This document shows positions 10,182 through 21,900 of a stretch of 30,930 nucleotides of DNA, piece by piece. Every line of letters begins with the position of its first letter. The stretch's first letter is position 1. This DNA is from Proteromonas lacertae. Its lineage: Eukaryota > Sar > Bigyra > Opalinata > Proteromonadidae. The notes under the pieces were generated by a model that saw only the letters and a program-made list of their open reading frames with translations, was not told the origin of the DNA and ran no database searches. A program made the position numbers and the translations under genes. The DNA lies in assembly GCA_002245135.1 (NCBI GenBank), contig NGBS01000358.1:1-30930 (forward strand), written 5' to 3'.

Positions 10182-13071
10182 TTAGTCCCTACCATACTTA
10201 ATTCTAGTTTTAAGGTAAATCATCTTTTTCATTCTCATTTCTCTCTCCCTATAAGTTTTATTATAACAATAAATATATATATATACCAATTATATAATCC
10301 AGTAGCAATGTATGGATAGTTGTTTTCTAAATATAGTATCGAAGAAACTGACAAAAAATAGAAAAAGCAATCTGTATCAGCAATCAATGTTTCTAAGTTC
10401 AAAGAAACTCCATGCCTTTCAGGTAATTTACCAATTAAACTACCTGGTTCTTTCACTGACCATAATGCTTCATTTTCATTATAATCTGTGGTTCTACCTT
10501 CATGTAATCTACTTTGCCTGATTTTATCAGTTAATACAGCATTTACTTCACCATCTATAATGAAATATATTCCATTACTTTTTTTATATTCAACATATAT
10601 AACCTATATAATTCATTATTATAAAATATAATATATATACTTCACTACTTCTAAATCTTTTAAACTTTCCTAAATTCTCTTTAAAACATGTCATTATAAT
10701 AAACGATTCAACTTTTGATATCTTCCTTAATGATTTGAAGAATTTGTATATATCCTCCCAATGACTTGATTTAAATGTTAACATCCTTCTAATTGGCTGG
10801 AATTCCATTGAACTTGTAATTAAAAATTCACAATGAGTAGATGCTTGTTCAATAGAAGTATATAACTATTATATATTAAAAAAATGAGAAACAATTTATA
10901 TACATTATAGGGAGTATCATTTCTTTTACTCAATTTCTTATGATTGTTTAACAATTTCAACATCTTCTCTCTTCGCTTAGCTTTATTATAAACTAATCCA
11001 ACATGAACATTTTCATTTAATATCAATTGTTCAGTTAAATCAGCAAATAGTGTAGCAGCTGTCGAATCAAAACCAGAACATGAAGAAAAATCAATTACAA
11101 CTTAGAGATACAATTAAAGATTCATAAATCTATAATAAATATAATATAAAGGAAAAAGATATATGTTGTATTTTGATATTATTCGATGAACTGTTATTCT
11201 TCTTTACTTCATTCTTAATTTGATCACAAATATCATAACTTGGTGCGAAAAATATATACCCAGTTAATCGATATATCTTTATTAATTTAGATGGTTTGAC
11301 TTTTTGAAATCCTGAAGCTCTTGTTTTAGTATCAATTGCATTACTAGTGAAAGATCTATTATCAGTTTCAGATGTAATAAACGATGTATTACTATATATA
11401 TTATATTATATTATATATACGCAGTTTTATATAAGTGTAATATAAACGCAATAATAATGCCAATCAGTATACCAGTAGAAGCTTAAATAAGAATTAAAGA
11501 AAATATAAATAGATAATAATATATTATTAAAAAAAAAAAGATATATCTAGTAGATTACCAGTAATCAAAATCACCCAAATTGTTAAATATTCAATCAAAG
11601 TCATTTCCCAAAAACTCTTATAAATTGCACTCCACAAGAATTCTAACCCCATAAACACAAACACTCCACCCATAATAAACCTCGGTACTAATATAACTAC
11701 AGACATTGTATCAGGATAGAAAAACACTAATGCCATTACCATACATATAAACAGTGTTGATATTCGATGAGTTCCTCCACATACACGATGTAATGATGTG
11801 CTAGAGACTGCAACACTGGAGGGAAATCCACCACAGAAACCACCCACTATACATGCAATACCATATAACTATATTATTAATATATTATTATTATTATTAT
11901 TATACTCTAAATGATGCATTTAAATCACAATTTCCACCAAAAGATCTTTCCACTACGATCGTATTAATTCCTGTGTTTAATATTGGACCAATTAATGCAG
12001 CTATTATTATATCAGGTGTCTATACATAATAATAATAATAATTAATACTTCTCTTAATAAAACTGGCCAATCGACTTTCTTCATATTATACATTGAAGAA
12101 TAAAAATCCCAGAAATAATACATATCTGGTTTTTTTCATTAACCATTTCATTGCTTGTGCATCTTCTACAGATGTTCCCATTATTGCCCTGACTATAAAC
12201 AATAATATATAACATATAATATACTAATATGATAAACACATGATACAGTAACTATTAAAACAGGCAAGTTATAAGGTTTAGGATATGTATATTGATAAAA
12301 GTAAGATCCTATACCAATTACATGCAATAACACCATTTGTGCCCAATTGACATGCTTTAATAGATCAATTGATAGACTCTTATCAAACGTAATACTATAA
12401 CTTGATAAATACCTAATAAATATATATATATAATATAATAAATAATAATATACAGTGAAAAACCAATTACTGCAAATGCACCAGATCTAACTGGAGCAGG
12501 TATGTAATATATTAATTTACCTAATTTAAATATACTCATTAACAGTGTGATTATTCCTGTATATAATGTGCACAAACTACAGGCCATAATAAGCGTTGGA
12601 CCTTGAATATCAACTTCTGCAACATTTGCTTTGATTTTATCAGCTACTGTTACCATTAGAGGTATTGCATTTGATGTTAGACGTATAATAGAAGTTGGAA
12701 ATCTACTAAATATTGATATAAATAGTTGAATCACCACTAATAATAAAATACTGATTATATTATACGATTTCCACTCACAGCTCCAGTCATTGCTTGGCCA
12801 ATGTATCTATAATATAATTGCATCATTCTTATACATGTTTACATCTCCTTTAAATACTGCAGTAGGAATTGAAATGAAAGATATAAGTATCAAAAAGCAC
12901 CTATCGATTAAACAATTATGTATACGACAAGAAAGCGGAAATAACTTGTCCTGCAAATCCAAAATTCTTCGGACATATACTCTTTCTATATTATTTGATT
13001 ATTACATGCATAACAACATACGTTTTAAATTTAAATTTTTGATCATAATCTTTGGGATCTAGAACTTCCAT
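10182..13071 (-). CDS. SulP anion transporter with STAS and C-terminal cNMP-binding-like domain
   Basis: Sixteen exons (complement): 13022-13071, 12929-12985, 12835-12900, 12775-12806, 12454-12736, 12225-12412, 12122-12192, 12049-12078, 11906-12019, 11547-11868, 11421-11481, 11165-11391, 10904-11100, 10641-10865, 10287-10603 and 10182-10248. Total 2307 nt, 768 aa, with the frame kept throughout. The transmembrane part has YIPAPVRSGAFAVIGFSL (SulP PxxVxxG), ETPDIIIAALIGP, VGGFCGGFPSS and MGGVFVFMGLEFLW. The STAS domain has GYIFFAP and VIDFSSCSGFDSTAATLF. A cNMP-binding-like domain follows (GIYFIIDGEV, PGSLIGKLP). This layout resembles the fungal YGR125W-type SulP group, which I recall as vacuolar. 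Substrate (sulfate or another anion) is not determinable. Introns 11101-11164 and 11482-11546 lack GT and are described separately. The 43-nt intron 12079-12121 is less certain. Confidence 0.88.
11101..11164 (-). other. Non-GT intron, U12-like (64 nt), in the STAS domain
   Basis: Between KIQ and VIDFSSC of the STAS domain the only intron that avoids stops and keeps a natural STAS core begins ATATATCTTTTTCC and ends CTCTAAG. TCTTTAAT sits about 13 nt before the end, like the minor-spliceosome branch site TTCCTTAAC, and ATATCTTTTT is one mismatch from the U12 5' site ATATCCTTT. Phase 1. The exact cut could slide by up to 2 nt. A 91-nt GT-AG alternative starting at 11191 is phase-compatible but removes part of the STAS segment and has a poor gttcat donor. 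Confidence 0.6.
11482..11546 (-). other. Non-GT intron, U12-like (65 nt), after the last SulP membrane helices
   Basis: Between ITGNLL and STGILIGIIIAF there is no usable GT. The intron begins ATATATCTTTTTTT, ends TTATTTAAG, and has TTCTTTAATTC about 12 nt before the end. Phase 1. It has the same 12-base start as the other U12-like intron of this gene (11101-11164) and nearly the same length. Removing both introns gives a coding length divisible by three. Confidence 0.65.
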
Positions 13072-13427
13072 TCTATTCTATTTTTAATTGTAGGACACAA
13101 ACCAAGAATCGAGCCTATTCAGCAAAATTAAAAATTAAAAATGCGATGTAAAATGTTATAAATATAACACAAATCAAAATATTATAGTTTTTAACAATCA
13201 TTTAAATAATTTTATAAAATAAAAATTGAAAAATTCATTACATTTTTCATATATCATTTTGAACAGATTAATAAACCAAATCACACATAATGTTTATCAT
13301 AAGTATTCATGAATTAGTATTACTGATGTTTATAAATGTCAAGCTCAGTCAAACTACACCCTTTCAAAAATACACTGTTTGTTTTGTATTAATCCTTATA
13401 TAGAACTATTTTTAAAATTAACTTAAA
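13072..13427. promoter_or_regulatory. Divergent promoter region between SulP and sirtuin genes
   Basis: This 356-bp spacer separates two start codons facing away from each other, so it must contain both promoters. It is AT-rich with no supported reading frame. I see no motif I can name with confidence. Confidence 0.4.
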
Positions 13428-14731
13428 ATGGGTCAAGTAGAAAGCATGCTTGATTCTTTCGATGAGGTGGATAGGAAAGAAGTTTTGAATTATGATCTAA
13501 CAATTCGAGGTGTCTGTAATAAAATCAAATCGTATGATATACGTAAAATTGTGGTACTAGCAGGAGCAGGCTTGTCGACAGCTGCTGGCATACCTGATTT
13601 CAGGTATTTTTAGATATTTATAATATTTAGGACTCCTGGAACAGGTTTATACTCAAACCTTCAGAAATATAAATTGCCTAAACCGGAATGCATGTTTGAT
13701 ATAGATTATTTTCACGATAATCCAAACCCGTTCTATATCTTTGCCAATGTATTTTATAGGATGAATTAATATATTCTCAATAGGAGTTATTACCTGGCAA
13801 ATACTACCCAACGTTAGGTCATTATTTCTTATGTCTTTTAGAGAAAAAAGGTGTGTTACAGAGAGTATACACTCAAAATATTGACATGCTGGAAAGACTA
13901 GCAGGTCTAAATCCAGAAAAATTAGTTGAATGTCACGGAAATTTCGCAACATCACACTGTATTAAATGTCATAAGAAGTATGATAGCAAAATAGTAGAAG
14001 ATTCAATAAAAGAACAAAAAATAGCTTATTGTACAGATGAAAAATGTAAAGGGATATTAAAACCAGGAATAATATTCTTTGGTGAAACATTGCCAGAAAG
14101 ATTCAAATGGTTAACATCGACAGATATGATGTCGGCTGATTTATTAATAATTATAGGAACATCATTAAACGTAGAACCATGTGCTAGTTTGGTATATCAA
14201 GTGGGTGATCTTTGTCCAAGATTACTGATTAATTTAGAAGCAGTTGGTCCATTTAAAGATTATAAAAATCCAAGAAATTATCGTGATGTGTTTGTTAAAG
14301 ATTCAATAGATAATGCAGTTATGTCATTCTGTAAAGAAATGGGATGGGAAAAGGATTTATTAAGAATACAACAGAAGAAAACAAGACAATTAGATTATGA
14401 ATATCATCCTGAGAGAGTTCCATCAGCATTTCAATCATTTGTGAATGTGTTGAAGACATTATCTCCATTTAGCCCAAGAACAGATGATGATGATTTATCA
14501 AATAGTAATAATGATAATACTTCAGCTGAATTACCATATTATAATAATAACAATAATAATAAAACACCAAAATCAGCAACATTATCATCTCCATTAAGAA
14601 ATGAAACTGAAAGCAAAGATGAAGAAAATGCTGATGAAAAGATAAGAGGTTGTTCAATTACTTCTATTACATCTTCTGTTATTTCAACATCTCCTACTGA
14701 GAATAATAATTCTACACTAACAGCAAGTATT

Positions 14732-14764
<33 letters not shown>

Positions 14765-14806
14765 TCGTCTAATAAAATGCCAATGTATATACAGAGTGTT
14801 GAATGA
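13428..14806 (+). CDS. Class I sirtuin (SIRT2-like NAD-dependent protein deacylase)
   Basis: Exons 13428-13603, 13631-13748 and 13784-14806; introns of 27 and 35 nt; 438 aa. NAD-binding GAGLSTAAGIPDFR is at residues 46-59, with its last codon split by intron 1. Then come ELLPGKYYPTLGHYF, TQNIDMLERLAG, the catalytic His in VECHGNF, and a zinc site of two Cys pairs (CIKC and CTDEKC). GTSLNVEPCASL completes the Rossmann fold. Core length and order match SIRT2/Hst2. The C-terminus is a long Ser/Asn/Thr/Ala-rich tail with no domain. The N-terminus reads MGQVES, a good N-myristoylation motif (Gly2, Ser6), which suggests membrane tethering; this is inference. Expected reaction: NAD-dependent deacylation of lysines in histones, tubulin or other proteins. 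Confidence 0.95.
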
Positions 14807-15150
14807 ATTTATATGAATTAATTAGTTGTAGATTAAAAATGTAAATAGTATAAATTAATTATTATTGTTCTGGGTTCGACAAAGGGCGTAGTAATATAAG
14901 CATGCGTTATGCTGTAGTATATTTTTTCTAATTTTTTGTTATAACTTTTCCATATTATCATCTACATTTGCTAACATATGTTAAAAAGGATATATTATTG
15001 TATATTATAACATAATAGCCATCTACTTTTCTAATGATTATATTATATCATATGTTTATAATCAAAAAAAGACTAGACATGCTAATTATAGCATTTTAGC
15101 TGTATATGAATTTTTAGATATGGAGAAGGATAATAAAAAAAGAAAAATGA
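14807..15150. other. Intergenic, no gene seen
   Basis: AT-rich sequence downstream of the sirtuin. It includes a GGTTCGA string near 14873 that I checked as a possible tRNA T-loop and rejected. It probably contains the sirtuin 3' UTR. Confidence 0.45.
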
Positions 15151-15369
15151 AGTAAATCATACACCAAAAAGTGCTTTTCAGATATATTTTCGAAAAAGAT
15201 ATCAACTATTCCTGTTACAAGCTCTTTCATTGAATGTTCCTTTAGTATTGAGGGAATAGTTCATAATCATATTAGAAATAAATTACAGCTTAATACTATA
15301 AATAATATTTTAAGAATAAAATATGATTTATTAAAAGAAATAAATTTAGATGAGAAGCATATAATCTAA
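15151..15369 (+). pseudogene. hAT transposase C-terminal fragment
   Basis: An open stretch of 72 codons ending TAA at 15367-15369, with no ATG of its own and a stop just upstream. It reads STIPVTSSFIECSFS, then IEGIVHNHIRNKLQL, then NNILRIKYDLL. This is the hAT dimerisation domain pattern (P-x-S-S-x-x-E-x-x-FS ... R-N-x-L), which normally ends hAT and ZBED-type transposases. The usual ERxFS is ECSFS here, so the key region is altered. Most of the transposase is missing, hence a relic. Confidence 0.65.
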
Positions 15370-15741
15370 CCATATATACAAAATTAATGTTTTATACTAC
15401 TATTATTTTGATCTATTTCTCAATGATGACTCACAATAACATATTATTAACATAATATTAAATTAATTATAGAATAAAAAAAATAAAAGAAAAAAACATC
15501 AAGCTTGATGGTTTGACTAAGTAAATCTTTATTTTTTAAGATTTTGATCATTTAGATGTATAATTACTCAATATTTATAAGACTTTATAATATATGAAAC
15601 TATAGGGATATCACATTACCCCCTATCGCATCAATAGAGTTGTGCATTTATTCAATTGCTGTATGTTAGAGAAGTAACATTTTAACTACTTCAAAATGTT
15701 TTGGAAAACGTGATTAAAATAAAATATTCAGATTATTACAT

Positions 15742-15909
15742 ATGGTAAAAGCCAAAGTCAATTCAGATTCTGTCAACAAAGATCTATGTAAATTAATAAC
15801 CTTCAATGCAGTCAGTACCACAATATTAGACTCACCAGAATTTAGAAGGTTTTGCTTCAAACTAGGATATATTATACCTCTAAGAGAGTTTAATATAGGT
15901 TACCTATAA
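15742..15909 (+). pseudogene. hAT transposase N-proximal fragment (55 codons)
   Basis: An open stretch from ATG 15742 to TAA 15907-15909. The core, LCKLITFNAVSTTILDSPEF then RRFCFKLGYIIPLREF, matches the conserved hAT segment after the BED finger (typically 'fixxxxxPFxxVexpxFrrlxxxLxPxyxxPsr'). It lies downstream of the C-terminal fragment on the same strand, so the two are not one gene in normal order. They may be a rearranged element or two insertions. No terminal inverted repeat or 8-bp target duplication was found by eye. Confidence 0.55.
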
Positions 15910-15921
15910 CCTATAGGTTAT
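15906..15921. repeat. 16-bp perfect palindrome
   Basis: ATAACCTATAGGTTAT equals its own reverse complement. An imperfect hairpin (ATAGGT-T-ACCTAT) lies immediately to its left. It sits between the hAT fragment and the 3' end of the large minus-strand gene, and could be a transposon end remnant or a 3'-end hairpin. Confidence 0.6.
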
Positions 15922-15994
15922 CTATTTATACTAAACTCAAAAATATAGAAAAGAATAAGAAATATAATTAATAATTGTATAATAACAACTGCAT

Positions 15995-18900
15995 TTAGTT
16001 GTTACCTATTGGTTGATATTGTTTCTTAGATTGTGGCTGTTGAATATCGTTTTTTGAATCACAATTTTTTCTCTTAATTTGCATATTTTCTTGTGGTGTT
16101 GGTGTTGGTGTTGGTGTTGGTTGGATAATTTTTTCACCAAAATTCTCTCCATACACTTTCTGTTGGAATTCTGATGAATAATACCTTAAATTAATCTTAC
16201 CTTCTAATGTTTCTACTGTATTACCTTTTTCTCTAAACACTGTTGTATTTCCTAATTCCTCTACAGTCGTTATAGGTTCATTAGTTATTGGATCTATTAC
16301 TCGATTGAAGTGTGATATGAAATTTTTCTCTTCTGTTGATTGCTGAGTTGTTTTGCCTTTTGAAGAAACATATATATAATGAAAATTTAACCATTTCATT
16401 TTCATTGACAGTTGTATGATACATTCATCAATTATATTATCACACTCTCTAACTGCATCATCATGTCCTTTTATTCTCTCATCATTTATAATATGAATGA
16501 AACAGTTATTCATCAAATAAATCATCTCTCTATTCTTTAGAGTTGCTAAATGAAGTAAATACACTTTTTTCTTTTTAGTACTATATATATCTACATTGAA
16601 TAGTATTCTAAATTCTTCAAATTGATTTTCATCTATTTCTTCATTTTCAGTAACTAGAGTAAATTTATCAGCATGATATAAACAGTTGTAAAATACTAGT
16701 TCTTCAAATAATAATTGAAATAGTTGATGATCTTTTTCATTAAAAATACTACCAAATATTTCTTGTATTTTTTCTACATCATCTTCTTCAGCTTTGTGTT
16801 TAATACTGTAGAATATAAAATCAAATACATCTTCAGATATAAACTCCATTTGATCTTCATTGATTCTATTATAACATTTGGTTGTCATTTGTTGTTTATA
16901 AGGAATAGAATATTTCACTATGTAATGACATAATGTACTATCAAATGTTGTTGATCTATTACCTGATATTTTATCTGTTTGAGATTCACTTGGAAATAAA
17001 TATCTCATTAGAAATTCCATATATCCAAGACCTCCAATTATTCTTTTTATACCTATTGTGTACAAATCATTCCAATAATCTTTACCATAACTCACATCAT
17101 AAATTGCAGCATAATAAATGTGTCTTGGAACATTTCCATATCTCTTATTATATTCATTTTTATATATTGATTTTTGCAATTCAATTGGTAAACATTTTTT
17201 TCCCCATTCTTCTATTTCATCATTACTAAATACATCCATAAAATAATATATTTGATTAATATCCAAATCATAAAAATGTTTATAATTCTTATTATCTGGT
17301 GAAGTTATATATAATATCATTGAGCCATATGCAAAGTTTGCTCTAAGGTTATATGAATCTGATATAGCTATATCATCATCATCAGTATCATCTGTTTCAT
17401 TCACCTTTTCTTCTTTTAACTGATATTTATTAAAATAATTATTACCTCCATTTTTAAATATTGATGCTTCAATTTTCAATCCAGTTGTATTATTCATTGA
17501 TTCTTCTGATTCAATCATTTCAATTATATCATCATTCATTCCATTCTTTTTTTCTTCTATTCTTTTGTTCAATTCAATGATCATCTTCAACAAGAATATT
17601 ATAAAGGAGGTTTTACCACATCCTGGATTTCCTCTTAATAAAACTTTAAAAACTTTTGTTATATCTAATTTTCTTCCTTCCTCAAATAATTTCTTTTTAA
17701 AAATATTATCCATCACACCTTTTAGATAGTTTATTCTATCATTCTCATCATCTATATCACCATCATATTCTCTGATCTTAGGTATTTGATTACCTTCCTC
17801 TTCAATCAAGTCATTCAATATTTTAATAATTAAATTAGTACTTTCTTTTTTCTTTTGATTTAATAATTTCTTGAATTTAACAAATAATATCAAATATTTC
17901 AATTCATTCCATATTTCTCTATAAACGTTTCGGATATACACTCTCTTTTCAGGATATTGATATACATCACATCCAATACTTATTGTATTATCATCATTTA
18001 TAACTACTTGTCTTTCAAATATTTGACATAAACCATTCGTTTCTATTATAAAATTATTGTATTTATATAAATATACTCGAACAGGGTTTATAATATTCTT
18101 CAAAATCTTTTTTTATTTCATTCATTGCATTAAGTGCTATGTTTAACTTGTCATTATACTCTGTTTTTACATCATTTAATAATTTTTTAGAAAAGCTCTT
18201 AATACTATAAAAATCATAATTCCTTCTATATTTGAGATTTTTTAAAATTCTATTATTGTCAGCATTGATAGGAATTGGAAATTCTAATAATAAATTATCA
18301 AAATCCTGATCAGAAATGTCATCAGTAAAAGGTAAATCTAGCAACAACTTCAATAGATCATCTTCATTAGGAATAGATAATTCTGATAAAAATGCATATC
18401 TAGAATCTTTACTTATAGTAATTTTCAATTCAGATAATAATTTATTAACACCCTCTTGAGCAGAATCATCAAGTAATTCATCTAAAAATTGTTTTATGTA
18501 ATCTTTACTAATATTAACAAGTGTAATAGATAATAACAAACTTAAGTAATCTTTATTAGGATAAAAAGGTATTGATATAAAGCTTTTAATATTATCTTCA
18601 TGTTTAGCAACAAGCAATTCAGATATTAATCTATTAGTAGTATCTTCATTAAAATATTTAGTCAATTTAGACAATTCTCTTTTTATGGTTTCTTTATTTA
18701 TATTAATATGTAGTTCAGATAATAACGTTATTACATCATCTTCTGTTGTTTGAATGGGTAATTCAGTTAATAATTCATCTATATAATCATTATTAGTATT
18801 ATCACGAAATCTAGAGACAAATATTTCTATTTCTTCTTTAATAAAATAATGAGGAAATTCTGATTCTAACTGATCATATTTTTCTTTATTAGCACGAGCT

Positions 18901-21900
18901 AAATCATATAATAACTTCATTTTGTTTTCTTTATTAATAGGAAAATATAATTCAGATTGCAATTTCTCATCTATGTAGTGCTTAGTTTGATCATAAGGTA
19001 AAAATGATAATAATTTATCAACGTAATGTTTAGTAGGTAAAGTATTTCCTATAAAGCTTTTCAAATGTCTTACTTTATTCCTCCTTACATCCAGTGATAT
19101 ATTTTCATATATTTTTCTACAAGCTCTTTCAACACCATTTCTTTGGTCACTATTTATAAGTTTTAACAAATTATCAGTGGTATTTGGGTGAATAATAATA
19201 TTGTTTAGTTTTTGTTTCAAAAATATGATATTTTCTTTATGATTAATTATATTTTTCATTGGTTCTTTAATTAGCAAATTTGAATATCCTTTTGGTGTAT
19301 ATGTTAATGTTCTACCTGCAGTATACCTTGTAATTGCTTGAGGTTCATATACTGACATATCAAACAAAACTTTTGAAGTTATTTTTAAAACATAAATTCT
19401 AAGTCTTTTTGATTTTATAGATATGATTATATTTTCTGGTTTTATCACTATATCATCTTCAGCATCTTTATCTGTTTCATCTTTTTTATCTACCTTTGGT
19501 TTCTTTTTAGGTGGTTCATTGTCATTGATTGAAGGAGGTTGAATATCCCAATTATAAGTCTTTTCCATTTCATTTATCATTACTGTTTTCAATTCTCCAT
19601 ATTGTCCATAACCAGCATCACCTACTACAGTTGGGTGTATAACTTTATCATGCTCATATGCAACAATCACTATTTTAAATATTGGATTACATAACTTCAA
19701 TTCAGCCTCTAATTTTTCTTTTAAATTGATATTTTTTATAGAACCATCATCATTATATATTTCACCTAGTTCTTCTTTAATTTTCTATAATATAATAATA
19801 ATAATAATAAAATAATATACTTTAACGATTTCTTTCATCATATTTTCTTTATCATTATCATCATCCAAGTATACACAATCGACTAAATAATCATCTAAAT
19901 CATGTAACAATCTCTTGTGATTTTCACTATATTGTAAATTACAATTCATTTTATTTTTCACTAATTCATTTGCTTCTTCAAGATTAAACAGACCTAATAA
20001 TTGAAGTTGATAATTTAACGAAACAAGTCCATTATGTATTTTTATTTCATCGTATTCTATCGATTGAGCAGTTGGTACAGAAAATAGATCATAAGGATTT
20101 CTCAGGAAATTAGTTAAACATGGTAATAACCATTGAAGATCATTTTCAGATTGAAACTGAAAATATGATTGTAATAGCTTTTGTATTGTATATATGTTAA
20201 TCTTCAAAAACTGAATTTTGTAACATAATTCTACTAATTCTTTTGGATTCTTTTCTAATTCTTTTATTGAAGCATGTGATTTAGTTAATTCTGTTGATAT
20301 AATATTTAATATGGAAGGTAAGTTATTTATTTCTGGTATAGATGAAGTTAGTGTTAACTGATTAAGTAAATCTTGTAATTGATTACCTATTTGTTGAACT
20401 ATTTCTTTCAATACTGCTATTTGGTCTTGTAATTCTTCCACTTGTTTTCCTAATTTATCTGGTTCTTTCTGCAATAGATTCCATTGCTTTTCAAATATTT
20501 TAATAGCTTTACTTATTTTATTATTTATTTTTAATTCCTCCATCAGTTTCATTATTTTTTTGATTGAATCTTTATATGACACATTTCTTGTTGATTTTAA
20601 AGACCCTTTTAATTGTGATTTAATTCTTTCTACTAGATTGTTTAATAACTGTAATTTGATTATTAATTTATATGTTTTAACTGGCTCAATATTCTTCTGT
20701 GGATTATCTTCGATATTTACTCTTTTCATTGGTGTTTCTGTTATTATTTGTTTTAATAGATTTGAATCATTATTTTTTGATTCTTTTTCTTTTTCTTTCA
20801 ATATATTCTCAAATTCAGTCAATTGACGTTTATATATATTTATTCTTTTCTCGATTTCCAAATTTAGTTCACTTGATATATCCTTATCTTTAGGGTTTAA
20901 TTCTTCCTTTAATTTTGTAAATTTATTCATATCACCTTTCATTACATTCAGGAATTCTTTCAGTCTCTCAGGAGAATAGATACTAATCAAATCAGATTCA
21001 ATGTCTCTCCTATAGATAAGTTCATTGATTAAAAACTATAAACAATAGAAATAATATACTATATAACATACATAACTCTCACATAGTATTCTTTTACGCA
21101 TATCCATTTTGAATAGTATATCTTTTTTATAATTAATTGGTATATAACCAAGTTCATAAAGTGAAGATTCTCGGATAAACTCTTGTGGATAACCAGGAGG
21201 ATTAGAAGGATTTGAATTAGAAGGTGGTGAATTAGCAGGATTTGAATTAGCAGGAGGTGAATTAGTAGGAGGTGAATTTAATATATAGTTTATCATCACA
21301 TCCTTATGACGATCGTATATCATCTAATCAATTATAATGTAATACAATATATATACATTTAGAAATACAATTACTGTATCTTTTATAGGATGATGATCTG
21401 AAATTGTCATTTGAACAGATGTAATATTGAATTTATTGATAATACAACCATCAATAGCTGGAAAACTATGAATTTCACTAAAATCAATATATAGTGTATT
21501 AACTTTATATATTTCATTCTTTGTGTCTATTCCATAGTATTTTTCACCTGGTTTGAGATATTCAACAAATTGATTCATATTACAATGATAACAAATATCA
21601 CCAGGAGGAATACATATAAGCTTATTAATATCAGGCAATTTTTCAATAGTTGATTTAGAGAAGATGATGTGATATATTCTTTCAAATATTATTCCATCTC
21701 TCTTTTCCTTAAATAAATTATATAATTGTAGTAATTTGTCTTTACTATTAAAATATGTTATTAAAATAATTCTCTCTATTTCCTGTGATTTAAACTTTAA
21801 TTTATTTGGTATATTACTCACTTCATCAGTATTATATATATAAAAATTTTCATTGTATGATGGTGGTATATATGACGGTAAACCATCTTTATCCTTATTA

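Noticed and set aside
11101..11191. A 91-nt GT-AG intron as a conventional explanation of the STAS junction
   Set aside because: Phase allows it, but it has an atypical gttcat donor, is far longer than neighbouring introns, and deletes conserved-looking STAS residues. It is kept only as an alternative to the U12-like intron.
14865..14925. Possible tRNA (GGGTTCGAC string resembling a T-loop)
   Set aside because: The flanking bases do not form a 5-bp T stem, and no acceptor, D or anticodon arm could be drawn on either strand.
16093..16120. GGTGTT hexamer repeat
   Set aside because: This is the coding sequence of a short Pro-Thr run near the C-terminus of the Crinkler-like protein, ordinary low complexity rather than a telomere-like or regulatory repeat.
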